Source: Pseudomonas fluorescens
GTDB taxonomy: Bacteria; Pseudomonadota; Gammaproteobacteria; Pseudomonadales; Pseudomonadaceae
Length of the DNA stretch: 64,000 bases
Assembly (NCBI RefSeq): GCF_902497855.1
Contig: NZ_CABVHU010000009.1
Coordinates: 62,001-126,000 of the forward strand
Direction of reading: 5' to 3'
The position numbers and the translations under genes were made by a program. Under the pieces are notes generated by a model that saw only the letters and a list, made by a program, of their open reading frames with translations, was not told the origin of the DNA and searched no databases. This document shows positions 18,932 through 27,237 of the stretch, piece after piece. The stretch's first letter is position 1. The number at the start of each line of letters is the position of its first letter.

Positions 18932-20023
18932 TTAGGGTTCGAGGGCTGGATTGACGGCGAGCGTCTGGGCGCCACGGCTGCCCGCCACCACCAATGCGCC
19001 ATCGGCGGACTGGGTGGCACCGGCAACCGGTGTGCTCGCAGGTCGCTGCACCAGACGCAATTGCGCGCCAGTCCCTTGGCTGACCAGCATCCGCCCACCC
19101 TGGGTGAACAAGCGGTAATCGCCATGGGCATCGACGAGGCCGGCGGTGATGCTGACGTGCAGGCCAGTGTCCAGCGGGGTCCAGCTGAGACCGCCATCGG
19201 TGCTGCGCAACACGTTGCCGCGCAGGCCGTAGACCAGTACTTCACCGGGCTTGCCGACCACGCCGAAGTAGCTGCCCTGATAAGGCGTCGGCAAGGCAGC
19301 GAAGCGCTGCTGCGCGTCATCCCATTTCAGCAGCAGGCCCTGTTCGCCAACGATGTACAGCGCGTCACCGGTCGAGGCGATGGCGTTGAGGTGAAAGCCT
19401 TGCGGGTTGTCGGTGCGATCCTGGAACGGCGTCCAGCTCTGGCCACCGTCTTCGGTCCGCAGGATCAGGTTGAACACACCGACCACATAGCCCAGCTTGT
19501 CGTTGGCGAACCACACATCGAGCAACGGCTTGTCTGCCCCCTGTTCGACCAGCCGCTCACCTTCGGCGACCAGCAGTGGCCATTGCTCGTTGGCCGGCTC
19601 GGCACTGGCCAGCGCCGCATAATGCTTGACCAGCAGATCGCCAATCTGGCGACCATCGAGTTGCTTGTACCAGGTGGCGCCAGCATCGCTGCTGTGCAGT
19701 ACCACGCCGTCATTGCCCACCGCCCAGCCCTGGCTGTCGGTCGGAAAACTCACCGCCGTCAGATCACTGCTGAGCGGCACGGCGGCCTGCTGCCAGTGCT
19801 GGCCGACGTCGTCGGAAAACAGAATGTGGCCACGCTGGCCGACGGCAATCACGCGCTCGCCGGCGCGGGCCATGCCGGACAAAGGACTGTTGATCGCCAA
19901 GGCGCTGATCCGGGCGGGCAGGTCCAGCACATCGACGTACCCGGCCGCCTGGGTGACGCCTTGCAACAGGCCGAGCACAACGCCAAACGCCAGCTGCACA
20001 ATATTATTTTTATACGAACACAT
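18932..20023 (-). CDS. Exported YCF48/BNR-repeat beta-propeller protein
   Basis: The 363-residue protein has an N-terminal signal peptide (cleavage expected after VTQA near residue 26). Repeated blades with Asp-box-like signatures follow, such as SDDVGQHW, SSDAGATW, TEDGGQSW and STDGGLSW. This is the YCF48/photosystem-stability-factor-like propeller fold. It probably works in the periplasm with the RND transporter encoded next. A GAGGA motif precedes the ATG. No enzymatic residue is evident. Confidence 0.87.
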   Translation of the reverse strand: MCSYKNNIVQLAFGVVLGLLQGVTQAAGYVDVLDLPARISALAINSPLSGMARAGERVIAVGQRGHILFSDDVGQHWQQAAVPLSSDLTAVSFPTDSQGWAVGNDGVVLHSSDAGATWYKQLDGRQIGDLLVKHYAALASAEPANEQWPLLVAEGERLVEQGADKPLLDVWFANDKLGYVVGVFNLILRTEDGGQSWTPFQDRTDNPQGFHLNAIASTGDALYIVGEQGLLLKWDDAQQRFAALPTPYQGSYFGVVGKPGEVLVYGLRGNVLRSTDGGLSWTPLDTGLHVSITAGLVDAHGDYRLFTQGGRMLVSQGTGAQLRLVQRPASTPVAGATQSADGALVVAGSRGAQTLAVNPALEP

Positions 20024-20101
20024 ACCGCGTCCTCTTCGGAAAACCCGCGCCAGGCCTCACAACCGTGCAGCCCGACGTTCAAACCTGCGCCCACCGTCAT
20101 C

Positions 20102-20130
20102 CGCGGCACGGCCTTGAAGGTCGTGCCGCG
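20102..20130. promoter_or_regulatory. Intercistronic hairpin between DUF1329 and YCF48 genes
   Basis: CGCGGCACG at 20102-20110 pairs with CGTGCCGCG at 20122-20130 around an 11-base loop. No T-tract follows on the minus strand, so it looks more like an mRNA-processing or stability element than a full terminator. Confidence 0.4.
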
Positions 20131-20154
20131 AACGGACGCTTGACGGCGGTAGAC

Positions 20155-21513
20155 TCAGCGAATGCCGCTGCCCGCCAGGGATTCCGCCGACCATTGCGTC
20201 TTGGAAAGCGGATCGATGTACTTGATGCCGCCGTAAGGCCCGACCACGCCGTTGATGTTGTAGGACCCCACCACCATGTCGTAGATCATGAAGGGCGTGG
20301 AATCGGGGATCTGCTTGTCGTAGCTCTGGCTGAGGAAGGCGAAGGAGCCACGGTACAGCTTGCCGCTCGAGTCATACTGGTCGGAGGCCAGAGCGGTCCA
20401 GCTGTCTTCATCGAGATAGAAGCGGCGCTTCTGATAGATGTGTCGGGCGCCGGACTTGAGCGTGCCCTCCACCACCCAGACCCGGTGTTTTTCCCAACGC
20501 ACATAATCAGGAGCCAGGTGATTGGCGGTGGTCAGCGCCTTGGGGTCCTGGGCGTAGGTAAGCTTGTAGGTGTTGTAGGGCACGATCATTTCCTGCTTGC
20601 CCACAAGCTTCCAGTCGTAGCGGTCCAGGGCACCGTTGAACACGAACACATCGTCGTAGGTGCCCGCGCCGGCGGTGCCCGGGTTAGGCGTGTCATAGGC
20701 CAGGTTCGGGGCCAGCTTGACCCGACGCTGACCCGGCAGGTACTGCCAGGCACGACGGGGTTGCTGCAGCGGGTTGGCGGCGTCCTTGAGCATCACCGCT
20801 TCACCGGCCCGGCGTGCAGGGCCGGTGTAGGACAGCTTCATCTGGTAGTACACGTCGGCGCTGCTGATCGGCTGCGCCAGGTTTTCGTAGATCGGGTAGG
20901 AGATGAACGCCTGCCCGGTGGTCGCCAGGCTCGGCACGCCGGCGGAGTCGACGTTCCACGAGTCGTACTTGGAATTGATGCTGACCCCCTGATAACGCAA
21001 CAGGAAGTTCCACATCGCTTCGTTGCCCGACTGTGGAATCGGAAACGGCACGCCGGGCAGTACGTTATCGATGGCCAACCCGCCCTCAAGGGACTTGGCG
21101 CCAGTGGCATTTTTCAGGCCATTATCCAGCACGGCCTTTGGCAACGAGACGGTGCGGTGGGTCGGGTAGACATTGACGTGGAAGCTGGGGAAACGCTTGG
21201 CCAGTTCCACGGTAGTCGCCGTGAGCGCGCCCTTGTACTGATCGACGTTCTTGCCGTCGATGACCAGCAGCGGTTTTTCACTGGCAAAGGGATCCGGGCG
21301 CATGCTGTCACCGGACTTGAAGCTGGCGGGCGGCGTGGTCAGGCCACCGGCGTAAGCGGGAATCGAACCATCGGCATTCCCGGCTTTTTCAGCCCCGACC
21401 AGGGTCAGGCTGGTGCCCAGCCTGGCGGCTTCCTGAGTCGATACGGCGGCCTGTGCCTGGGCGGCAAGGACCATGGCCAGCGACGCGGCCAACACGGTTT
21501 TTGCGAATTTCAT
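20155..21513 (-). CDS. DUF1329 domain protein, exported
   Basis: The 452-residue protein has a clear signal peptide (MKFAKTVLAASLAMVLAAQA, cut near residue 22). The mature part begins AVSTQEAARLGTSLTLVGAE and continues with the GADKAGN-like and IPAYAGGLTTPP segments typical of DUF1329. The family is consistently found beside DUF1302 genes and is proposed to take part in outer-envelope handling of hydrophobic substrates. The biochemical role is not settled. AGGAG sits eight bases before the start. It is the second gene of the operon. Confidence 0.9.
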   Translation of the reverse strand: MKFAKTVLAASLAMVLAAQAQAAVSTQEAARLGTSLTLVGAEKAGNADGSIPAYAGGLTTPPASFKSGDSMRPDPFASEKPLLVIDGKNVDQYKGALTATTVELAKRFPSFHVNVYPTHRTVSLPKAVLDNGLKNATGAKSLEGGLAIDNVLPGVPFPIPQSGNEAMWNFLLRYQGVSINSKYDSWNVDSAGVPSLATTGQAFISYPIYENLAQPISSADVYYQMKLSYTGPARRAGEAVMLKDAANPLQQPRRAWQYLPGQRRVKLAPNLAYDTPNPGTAGAGTYDDVFVFNGALDRYDWKLVGKQEMIVPYNTYKLTYAQDPKALTTANHLAPDYVRWEKHRVWVVEGTLKSGARHIYQKRRFYLDEDSWTALASDQYDSSGKLYRGSFAFLSQSYDKQIPDSTPFMIYDMVVGSYNINGVVGPYGGIKYIDPLSKTQWSAESLAGSGIR

Positions 21514-21554
21514 CTTGTTATTCTCCTGCTTGCATTGAGCAAATCAGTGGTAAA

Positions 21555-23558
21555 TCAAAAAGTTGTTTTCATCGTCAGGTACACGGCGCCACGGTCCTCA
21601 GTCGTCGCGCCGCCACCGGAGAAGGCCGAGTAGCCACCGGCGTAACAGGCGTAGTTTTCATTGCCGCTAAAGGCATTGGGTGTGGAGCCGTCGCCACCGG
21701 TCGCACCGGTGCTCACTCCGCTGGTGTCGCACTTGTCGGTCTTGCCGAAGGCGTCCACGTACTTCAGGTCGACGAAGTATTTGTTGTACACAGCGGCACC
21801 CACACCCACGGCATAGTTACCGGTGTCTTTGGCACCGCCACCGGACACCGGTGACACGCCGTCGAGCCCGACGTTGATCGACATCGGTGCGCTGAGATCG
21901 ACCCCCGGGAACACCTGGTACCAGGTCGGTGTGAAGTTGACCGCGATCCCCCAGTTGTCCCGGGTCGGTGCGTCGATGCCGCGGTAGGTGTCCTTGCCCT
22001 TGTAGAGCGCTTCGTTCTTGCTATCGAGCTTGAGCAGGTTGCTGTAATACAACTCGGCAAGCAGGCTGGCCGAATCGAACACCGGGGTCTTCGGGAAGGT
22101 CATCAGGCCATTGAGCGTCCAGTGCAAGGTGTCGCCGGTGGCGGCCATGCTGTCGCCCTTCTGCGGGGTGTCATACACCACACCGGTGGCGGCCGTGCGG
22201 GCCGGCAACAGGCCAAGCCCCTGGCCCAGGCCCAGCGGACTGCTGGTGCTGACAATCGCCGGAATACTGGCCAGCGGCATGTTGTGACGAACGTTCAGGT
22301 CCGAACCGACGCTCACCCCGCCAACGTCCTTGGACAGGCTCAGGCCAACGATCTTGATGTTGTCGGCATAGGCCATCTGATAGGTGGCGGTGCTCAACGA
22401 GTTGAGCGTATTGACCACCGCAGGCACTTGCCCTGCCGGCGGGGTGCCGTTGGGGTTGGCCGAACTCAGGCCCCTGGCGTCCAGCCAGGCTTGCGGCAGG
22501 ATTTCCGAGGTCTCGCGGTAGTAAACGCCGAGGGTGCCATCCAACCAGGCCGGCGACCACTTGGCCATGATCCCCCAGTCGCCGCGCTTGTCCGGCGTCA
22601 GGTCGTGGCCGCGACGCACATTGGTCAGCCCGTTGCAGGGCGCCAGGCCACAACCCAGCGGGCTGCCCGGCACCACGCCATTGGTGTTGCCCAGCAGGAA
22701 CGACTGCGCACCGAAGCCGACCAGATCGGAACCGCCGTAATAGGTGCCCGCTTCCGGCAGACGTGCTTCGTTCCAATCGAGGAAGTACTGGGCACCCACG
22801 GTCAGCTCGGGATTGAGGGTGAACGACATCGACAACTGATTGCGCGGAACGAACAGTTCCTTGGCTTCGGTCCCTGGCGAGGCTGCAAGCTTGGCCAGGT
22901 CGAGGCCGGACTGGCCGTAGCTGACCGCATGCACCGGGTTGAGCGTGGTCTCGCCCCAGAACACGTTGTGCTGACCGGCCTTGACGTTCAGCAGCGATTC
23001 CTCGCCCACTTCGGTGCTGTAGAACACGAAGGCGTCGAGGATTTCCCCGGACGGACCGGTGTAGTAGCGCCGGGCATAGTTGCTCAGGTGCGGGCTGCCG
23101 AAGCCGACGTTGTCATTGGTGACGCCGGCCAGGCGCGGGTCATTGGCGACCAGGCCCGAGGTCGAACCGTTGCCGTTGACGAACGGATTGGAATTGGAAC
23201 CGGTGTTCTCGTAGGCCTTGTCGTACCAGCTGGCGGCGCTGACACGAAAGCCCATGTGGTTCTGGTAAACCACGTCCATCTCGGTCAACAGGTCGACACG
23301 GTTGGTGATGTTGGTCCCCGACTTGCGGAAGTTGTAGTCGCCATCGTTGTTGTTCGGCGTTCCCAACATGCGCGTGTCGGCGCTTTCGGTGCGTACGCCG
23401 TAGTTGTACTTCACGGTGTTATCAAGACGCACGGCCCAGTCCGGGCTCCCTGTGTCGATCTCGACCGCCTGCGCGACCGGTACGACTGCGGCCAGAATGG
23501 CCGAGGCCATCAAGGTGTAACGCGAGGGTGCGAACCCGTGGCGCTTAGTGTTGTGCAT
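21555..23558 (-). CDS. DUF1302 outer-membrane beta-barrel-like protein
   Basis: The 667-residue exported protein has a signal peptide of about 31 residues (cut after PVAQA). Gly/Asn/Tyr-rich alternating segments follow, and a C-terminal YLTMKTTF ending in Phe is a typical outer-membrane barrel end. DUF1302 proteins are candidate channels for hydrophobic compounds. It is the first gene of the six-gene operon (23558 to 12946). GGAG lies eight bases before the ATG, and a 381-base control region separates it from the divergent AraC gene. Confidence 0.9.
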   Translation of the reverse strand: MHNTKRHGFAPSRYTLMASAILAAVVPVAQAVEIDTGSPDWAVRLDNTVKYNYGVRTESADTRMLGTPNNNDGDYNFRKSGTNITNRVDLLTEMDVVYQNHMGFRVSAASWYDKAYENTGSNSNPFVNGNGSTSGLVANDPRLAGVTNDNVGFGSPHLSNYARRYYTGPSGEILDAFVFYSTEVGEESLLNVKAGQHNVFWGETTLNPVHAVSYGQSGLDLAKLAASPGTEAKELFVPRNQLSMSFTLNPELTVGAQYFLDWNEARLPEAGTYYGGSDLVGFGAQSFLLGNTNGVVPGSPLGCGLAPCNGLTNVRRGHDLTPDKRGDWGIMAKWSPAWLDGTLGVYYRETSEILPQAWLDARGLSSANPNGTPPAGQVPAVVNTLNSLSTATYQMAYADNIKIVGLSLSKDVGGVSVGSDLNVRHNMPLASIPAIVSTSSPLGLGQGLGLLPARTAATGVVYDTPQKGDSMAATGDTLHWTLNGLMTFPKTPVFDSASLLAELYYSNLLKLDSKNEALYKGKDTYRGIDAPTRDNWGIAVNFTPTWYQVFPGVDLSAPMSINVGLDGVSPVSGGGAKDTGNYAVGVGAAVYNKYFVDLKYVDAFGKTDKCDTSGVSTGATGGDGSTPNAFSGNENYACYAGGYSAFSGGGATTEDRGAVYLTMKTTF

Positions 23559-23939
23559 TGCGTGTCTCCGCCTTTCTTTTTGTTTTAAGCGCAGCTGCCC
23601 TCTCGATGACTCGACTGGCGTTATGCGCCAGGGGCTTTTTGTAGGACCGACATTAGAGAGAGCCCGCCCGGGGCGCTTTTCATTGGACGTCAGGCACTTT
23701 TCTTTTCATGACACATTGCCAGGCGTTGGTGCGCAGCGAGCCTGGGTCGAAATCCCTGCCACTTCTCGAAGGCTCACCGTAATCACTGGGTGAGCCTCGA
23801 TTGGTGCATGACAACGGTGGTGATGGAGGACAGAATCGGACGAGCGCCCGGGGCAATGTCACAACTGTTCAATTGCCGATGCGCTGGATATAGTCGCCAC
23901 GCTAATTCGAACCGCAACCGGCCCAGGAAAGACCTTCGC
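23559..23939. promoter_or_regulatory. Divergent control region of the DUF1302 operon and its AraC regulator
   Basis: The 381-base gene-free region holds an inverted repeat, GGCTCACC at 23771-23778 and GGTGAGCC at 23789-23796, that could be an operator or a hairpin. It must contain promoters in both directions. No small gene or repeat element was seen. Confidence 0.5.
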
Positions 23940-24998
23940 ATGCACAAGCTTGTTCGCGCCGCTGTCTTGACCAACTACCTGGAGGTCACCCAGTACCTGG
24001 GGTTCAACCCGCGCGATGTACTTGCCGGCGTCGGCTTGAGCAAAGCCAAGCTGCTGGCGCCTGAACACCGCATCCCCATCGATGCCGCCGTGCGCCTACT
24101 GGAGGATTCGGCCGCCGCCAGCGGCTGCCAGAGCTTCGGCCTGAGCATGGCCGAGTCGCGCCAGCTCTCGCACTTCGGGGTGGTCAGCCTGCTGCTCAGC
24201 CACCAGCGAACGCTGCGTGATGCGTTGCAAGTGATGGTGCATTACCGTCATCTGATGAACGACTCGCTGGCCCTGTTCATTGAAGAGGCCGGCAAGATGG
24301 TGATCATTCGCGAAGAGGTGGTCGCCGACTCGCCCATGTCCTGCCGACAAGCCAATGAACTGGCGATCGGGGTGATGTTTCGCCTGTGCGCCGCCCTCCT
24401 CGGCACACACTGGCAACCCTACAGTGTCAACTTCACGCACCAACCGCCCGACAACCTGCAACTGCATCGCCGTCTGTTCGGCTGCAAACTGGAGTTCGGC
24501 AGCGAGTTCAACGGCATCGTCTGTCCCAATACCAGCCTCGACATGACCAACCCCCATGCCGACCCGGCCATGGCGCGTTATGCCCAGAGTTACCTCGACT
24601 CGCTGCTGGGTCACGAAGGCACTTCGATGCTGTTCGAGGTGCGCAAGGCCATCTACCTGTTGTTGCCGATGGGACGCGCCACCATCGAGCAGATCGCCCA
24701 GACCCAGGGCATGAACGTGCGCACGCTGCAGCGCCGTCTCAAGGACGACGGCTGCGCTTTCAATGACTTGATCAATGACGTGCGCCGCGACCTGGTGCTG
24801 CGCTACCTGGACAACCCGAATTACTCGTTGGGCCGGATCGCCGACATGCTCGGCTACTCCATGGCGAGTTCCTTCACACGCTGGTTCATCGCCCAGTTCG
24901 GCATGCCGCCGGCGGCGTGGCGCAGTGCGCAAAAACAACCCAAGGCACCTGGCGAGCCGAGCCCCCTGCCCCGCCCTGCGGAGCCTTCGGACGACTGA
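23940..24998 (+). CDS. AraC-family regulator with N-terminal arabinose-binding-like domain
   Basis: The 352-residue protein has an N-terminal ligand domain of the PF12625 type (about 20-205) and a C-terminal AraC DNA-binding domain (about 235-335, with QTQGMNVRTLQRRLKDDG and GRIADMLGYSMASSFTRWF). The start at 23940 has AGGAAAG about ten bases upstream. An in-frame extension to 23790 lacks support. It diverges from the DUF1302/DUF1329/RND/acyl-CoA operon, so it is the likely activator, perhaps sensing a fatty-acid-like ligand. Confidence 0.85.
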   Translation: MHKLVRAAVLTNYLEVTQYLGFNPRDVLAGVGLSKAKLLAPEHRIPIDAAVRLLEDSAAASGCQSFGLSMAESRQLSHFGVVSLLLSHQRTLRDALQVMVHYRHLMNDSLALFIEEAGKMVIIREEVVADSPMSCRQANELAIGVMFRLCAALLGTHWQPYSVNFTHQPPDNLQLHRRLFGCKLEFGSEFNGIVCPNTSLDMTNPHADPAMARYAQSYLDSLLGHEGTSMLFEVRKAIYLLLPMGRATIEQIAQTQGMNVRTLQRRLKDDGCAFNDLINDVRRDLVLRYLDNPNYSLGRIADMLGYSMASSFTRWFIAQFGMPPAAWRSAQKQPKAPGEPSPLPRPAEPSDD

Positions 24999-25008
24999 AA
25001 GAGACTGC

Positions 25009-25043
25009 AAAAAAAAAGCGGCGACTGCTGGTACAGTCGCCGC
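25009..25043 (-). terminator. Rho-independent terminator-like hairpin
   Basis: GCGGCGACTG (25018-25027) pairs perfectly with CAGTCGCCGC (25034-25043) around a 6-base loop. On the minus strand a run of nine Ts follows (25017-25009). It fits termination of the minus-strand yeiH operon, just past the AraC stop. Confidence 0.75.
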
Positions 25044-25083
25044 AAACGAGCCGGTGTTTATGACACCGCGCCATGGTGGTTTC

Positions 25084-25149
25084 GTAGGAGCCAGGCTTGC
25101 CGGCGAAGGCGCTTTCAGGGACGCCTTCGCCGGCAAGCCTGGCTCCTAC
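25084..25149. repeat. Perfect 28-bp inverted REP pair
   Basis: The arm 25084-25111 is the exact reverse complement of 25122-25149, with a 10-base loop. The sequence is REP-like (gtaggagccaggcttgccgg). It lies between the AraC gene and the yeiH 3' end. A further REP-like half follows around 25205-25229. Confidence 0.85.
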
Positions 25150-25244
25150 AGGTCCGATTTGCCCTTGAGAAAAAACGCGGTCGTCTTTGTGGGGGCGCTT
25201 CGCACCCCAGCGGGAGCAAGCTCCCTCGCCACTGTGTTGTGTGC

Positions 25245-26255
25245 CTACATTCCCCAGCGCAGCAACAACAGCACCAGCACCACGAGGAACACCGTCTCCC
25301 CCACCATCAGCAGGATGGGTTTGATGCCCACCGCCGCCAGCTCCTTGAGTTGGGTTTTCATGCCCAGGGCACTGATGGACACCACCAGGCACCAGCGCGA
25401 TAGCTCGTTGACCGAACCCTGCACCACCGGGGCTATCCAGCCAGTGCTGTTGATACAGGCCAACAACAGAAATCCGACGGCGAACCAAGGCAGCAGCGGT
25501 GGGCGTTTGCCGGTCGGATCAGCACCCTGCATACGCGTGACCATCGCCGCACAAACGATCACCGGCACCAGCATGGCAACCCGCATCAGCTTGACCACCG
25601 TGGCCGTATCGCCGGTCTCGGTCGACATGCTGTAGCCGGCGCCGACGACCTGGGCGACATCGTGGATGGTCGCCCCGAGGAACACCCCCGCCACTTGCGG
25701 CGACAACGACAGCCAATTGGCGATCATCGGGTACACAATCATCGCCAGGGTCGACAGCGCCGACACCCCGATCACCGTGAACAACGTCGCGCGCTCTTTC
25801 TGCGGGTGGTTGGGCAATGCCGCCGCCAGCGCCAACGCGGCCGAGGCACCACAAATCGCGGTGGCCCCACCGGTGAGCATGCCGAACAACCGCTGAAAGC
25901 CCAGGGCCTTGGCGGCGATCACCGAAACGCCGATGGTCACCACCACCACAATCACCACCAGCGCCACAGGTTTCCAGCCCAGCGCCGCCATCTGTTCGAG
26001 GGTGATACGCATGCCCAGCAGCGCCACGCCGATGCGCAACACGGTACGAGCGGTGAACTCGATGCCGGCCTTGCAGGCACCGTCGCCGGCCAGGAAGTTC
26101 AGCGCCATGCCCAGCAACAAGGCGAACAACATCACCGGCGCGCCGTAGTGTTCGGACAGAAAGGACGCCGCGGCGGCCACGATCAGGCTGACGATAAAAC
26201 CGGGCGCCAATTCACGCGTTCGGCTGTGGATACGGGTGAGAGCAATGGCGCTCAT
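25245..26255 (-). CDS. YeiH-like putative sulfate/sulfite exporter family membrane protein
   Basis: The 336-residue integral membrane protein has about ten hydrophobic segments. It belongs to the conserved YeiH family, often named putative sulfate exporter. The motif GGATAICGASAALALAAAL is characteristic. The ATG at 26255 overlaps the Rieske stop by four bases (ATGA), which sets the start. It is the last gene of the seven-gene operon. If the family name reflects function, it could export sulfite or sulfate released by the TauD-like enzyme. That link is inferred. Confidence 0.82.
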   Translation of the reverse strand: MSAIALTRIHSRTRELAPGFIVSLIVAAAASFLSEHYGAPVMLFALLLGMALNFLAGDGACKAGIEFTARTVLRIGVALLGMRITLEQMAALGWKPVALVVIVVVVTIGVSVIAAKALGFQRLFGMLTGGATAICGASAALALAAALPNHPQKERATLFTVIGVSALSTLAMIVYPMIANWLSLSPQVAGVFLGATIHDVAQVVGAGYSMSTETGDTATVVKLMRVAMLVPVIVCAAMVTRMQGADPTGKRPPLLPWFAVGFLLLACINSTGWIAPVVQGSVNELSRWCLVVSISALGMKTQLKELAAVGIKPILLMVGETVFLVVLVLLLLRWGM

Positions 26256-26578
26256 GGCGCGGACTCCTCGCAAGAGATGACAATAAATGCCTGGCCGTCG
26301 ATGATCTCGACCGGGTAGCTGGCGACTTTGACAGCCGTGGAATTGAGCAAGTAACCGCTGCGCAGATCGAAGCGCAGGCCATGGGCGCAGCACTGAATCA
26401 CCCGCCCCTGAAGGCGCCCGCCACACAGCGAGGCGCCCTGGTGCGGGCAACTGTCATCGATGGCGTACAGGTCCCCTTCGACGTTGAACAACGCCAGGCT
26501 TGTGTCATCGAATTCGAACAGTGCACGCCCACCCACTGGCGGGTATTTGCCGACAGGCACGGGGATGCGCCGGTTCAT
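26252..26578 (-). CDS. Rieske-type [2Fe-2S] ferredoxin-like protein
   Basis: The 108-residue soluble protein has Rieske ligands C-x-H in SCPHQGASL (about residue 44) and C-x2-H in CCAHGLRF (about residue 63). The spacing suits a ferredoxin of oxygenase systems or a nitrite-reductase small-subunit-like protein. Its start overlaps the DsbA-like stop, and its stop overlaps the yeiH start, both ATGA. No dedicated oxygenase alpha subunit is in this operon, so its electron partner is unclear. Confidence 0.85.
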   Translation of the reverse strand: MNRRIPVPVGKYPPVGGRALFEFDDTSLALFNVEGDLYAIDDSCPHQGASLCGGRLQGRVIQCCAHGLRFDLRSGYLLNSTAVKVASYPVEIIDGQAFIVISCEESAP

Positions 26579-27237
26579 GCAGAGTGGCGCTCTTGATCAC
26601 TTTCTTTCAGTGCCTGGCTCATGGCCCCGAGCAACGCCACTGCCGGTTGTGCGCCCACCACCGTCATGCGGCGGTCGAGTTGAAAACTCGGCACGCCACC
26701 GCTCGCCCCGGGTGATCCGGCAAATGGCGTGGCGTCGCCCAGCAGGCAGTCGGCCACGGCTTGTGCATCAATGCCGCAGGAGCGGGCAATCGCGAGCAAG
26801 GTTTCCCGGCAACCCAGGTCTTCGCCCTTCTGGAAGTAAGCGGCGAACAGGCGCTCGAGCAAGATGTCCCGTTGGGCCACATTGCCCAGCTCGCTTGCGC
26901 GCTCGAACAAACGATGGGCGTCTGCGGTATTGGGCATTGTCGCGATGCGGCACAGGTCAATGGCCAAGCCGACCTCCGCCGCAGCCTGCTGTACCTGGGT
27001 CTGACGCATGGCCACAGCCTCGGCATTGCCCAGACGCTTGCGATAGAAGTCGGCGAAGGGCTCACCTTGTGCCGGCAATTGAGGCAGCAACTGCACGCCA
27101 TGCCACTGCGTGGTGATCTGCACACCCGGGTGGCGACTGCGAAACTGTACCTGCGCATGCTCCAGTTGGCGCTTGCCGATCAGGCACCAGGGACAGATGA
27201 AATCAAAGAACACATCAATACGTAGACGACCACTCAC
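26575..27237 (-). CDS. DsbA-family (FrnE-like) thiol oxidoreductase
   Basis: The 220-residue protein starts at GTG, which overlaps the upstream MFS stop (GTGA). It has a thioredoxin-fold start DVFFDFICPWCLIGKRQLE with a CPWC active site at about residues 15-18 and a cis-Pro region GVPSFQLDRR. It lacks a signal peptide, so it is cytosolic like FrnE and 2-hydroxychromene-2-carboxylate isomerase relatives. It may be a thiol-disulfide enzyme or a glutathione-type isomerase. The longer open frame upstream is antisense-free but out of frame with the MFS gene and is not real. Confidence 0.83.
   Translation of the reverse strand: MSGRLRIDVFFDFICPWCLIGKRQLEHAQVQFRSRHPGVQITTQWHGVQLLPQLPAQGEPFADFYRKRLGNAEAVAMRQTQVQQAAAEVGLAIDLCRIATMPNTADAHRLFERASELGNVAQRDILLERLFAAYFQKGEDLGCRETLLAIARSCGIDAQAVADCLLGDATPFAGSPGASGGVPSFQLDRRMTVVGAQPAVALLGAMSQALKESDQERHSA

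Noticed and set aside
14577-18954. Long plus-strand open frames antisense to the acyl-CoA dehydrogenase and RND transporter
   Set aside because: Shadows of high-GC coding sequence; the minus-strand genes have clear motifs.
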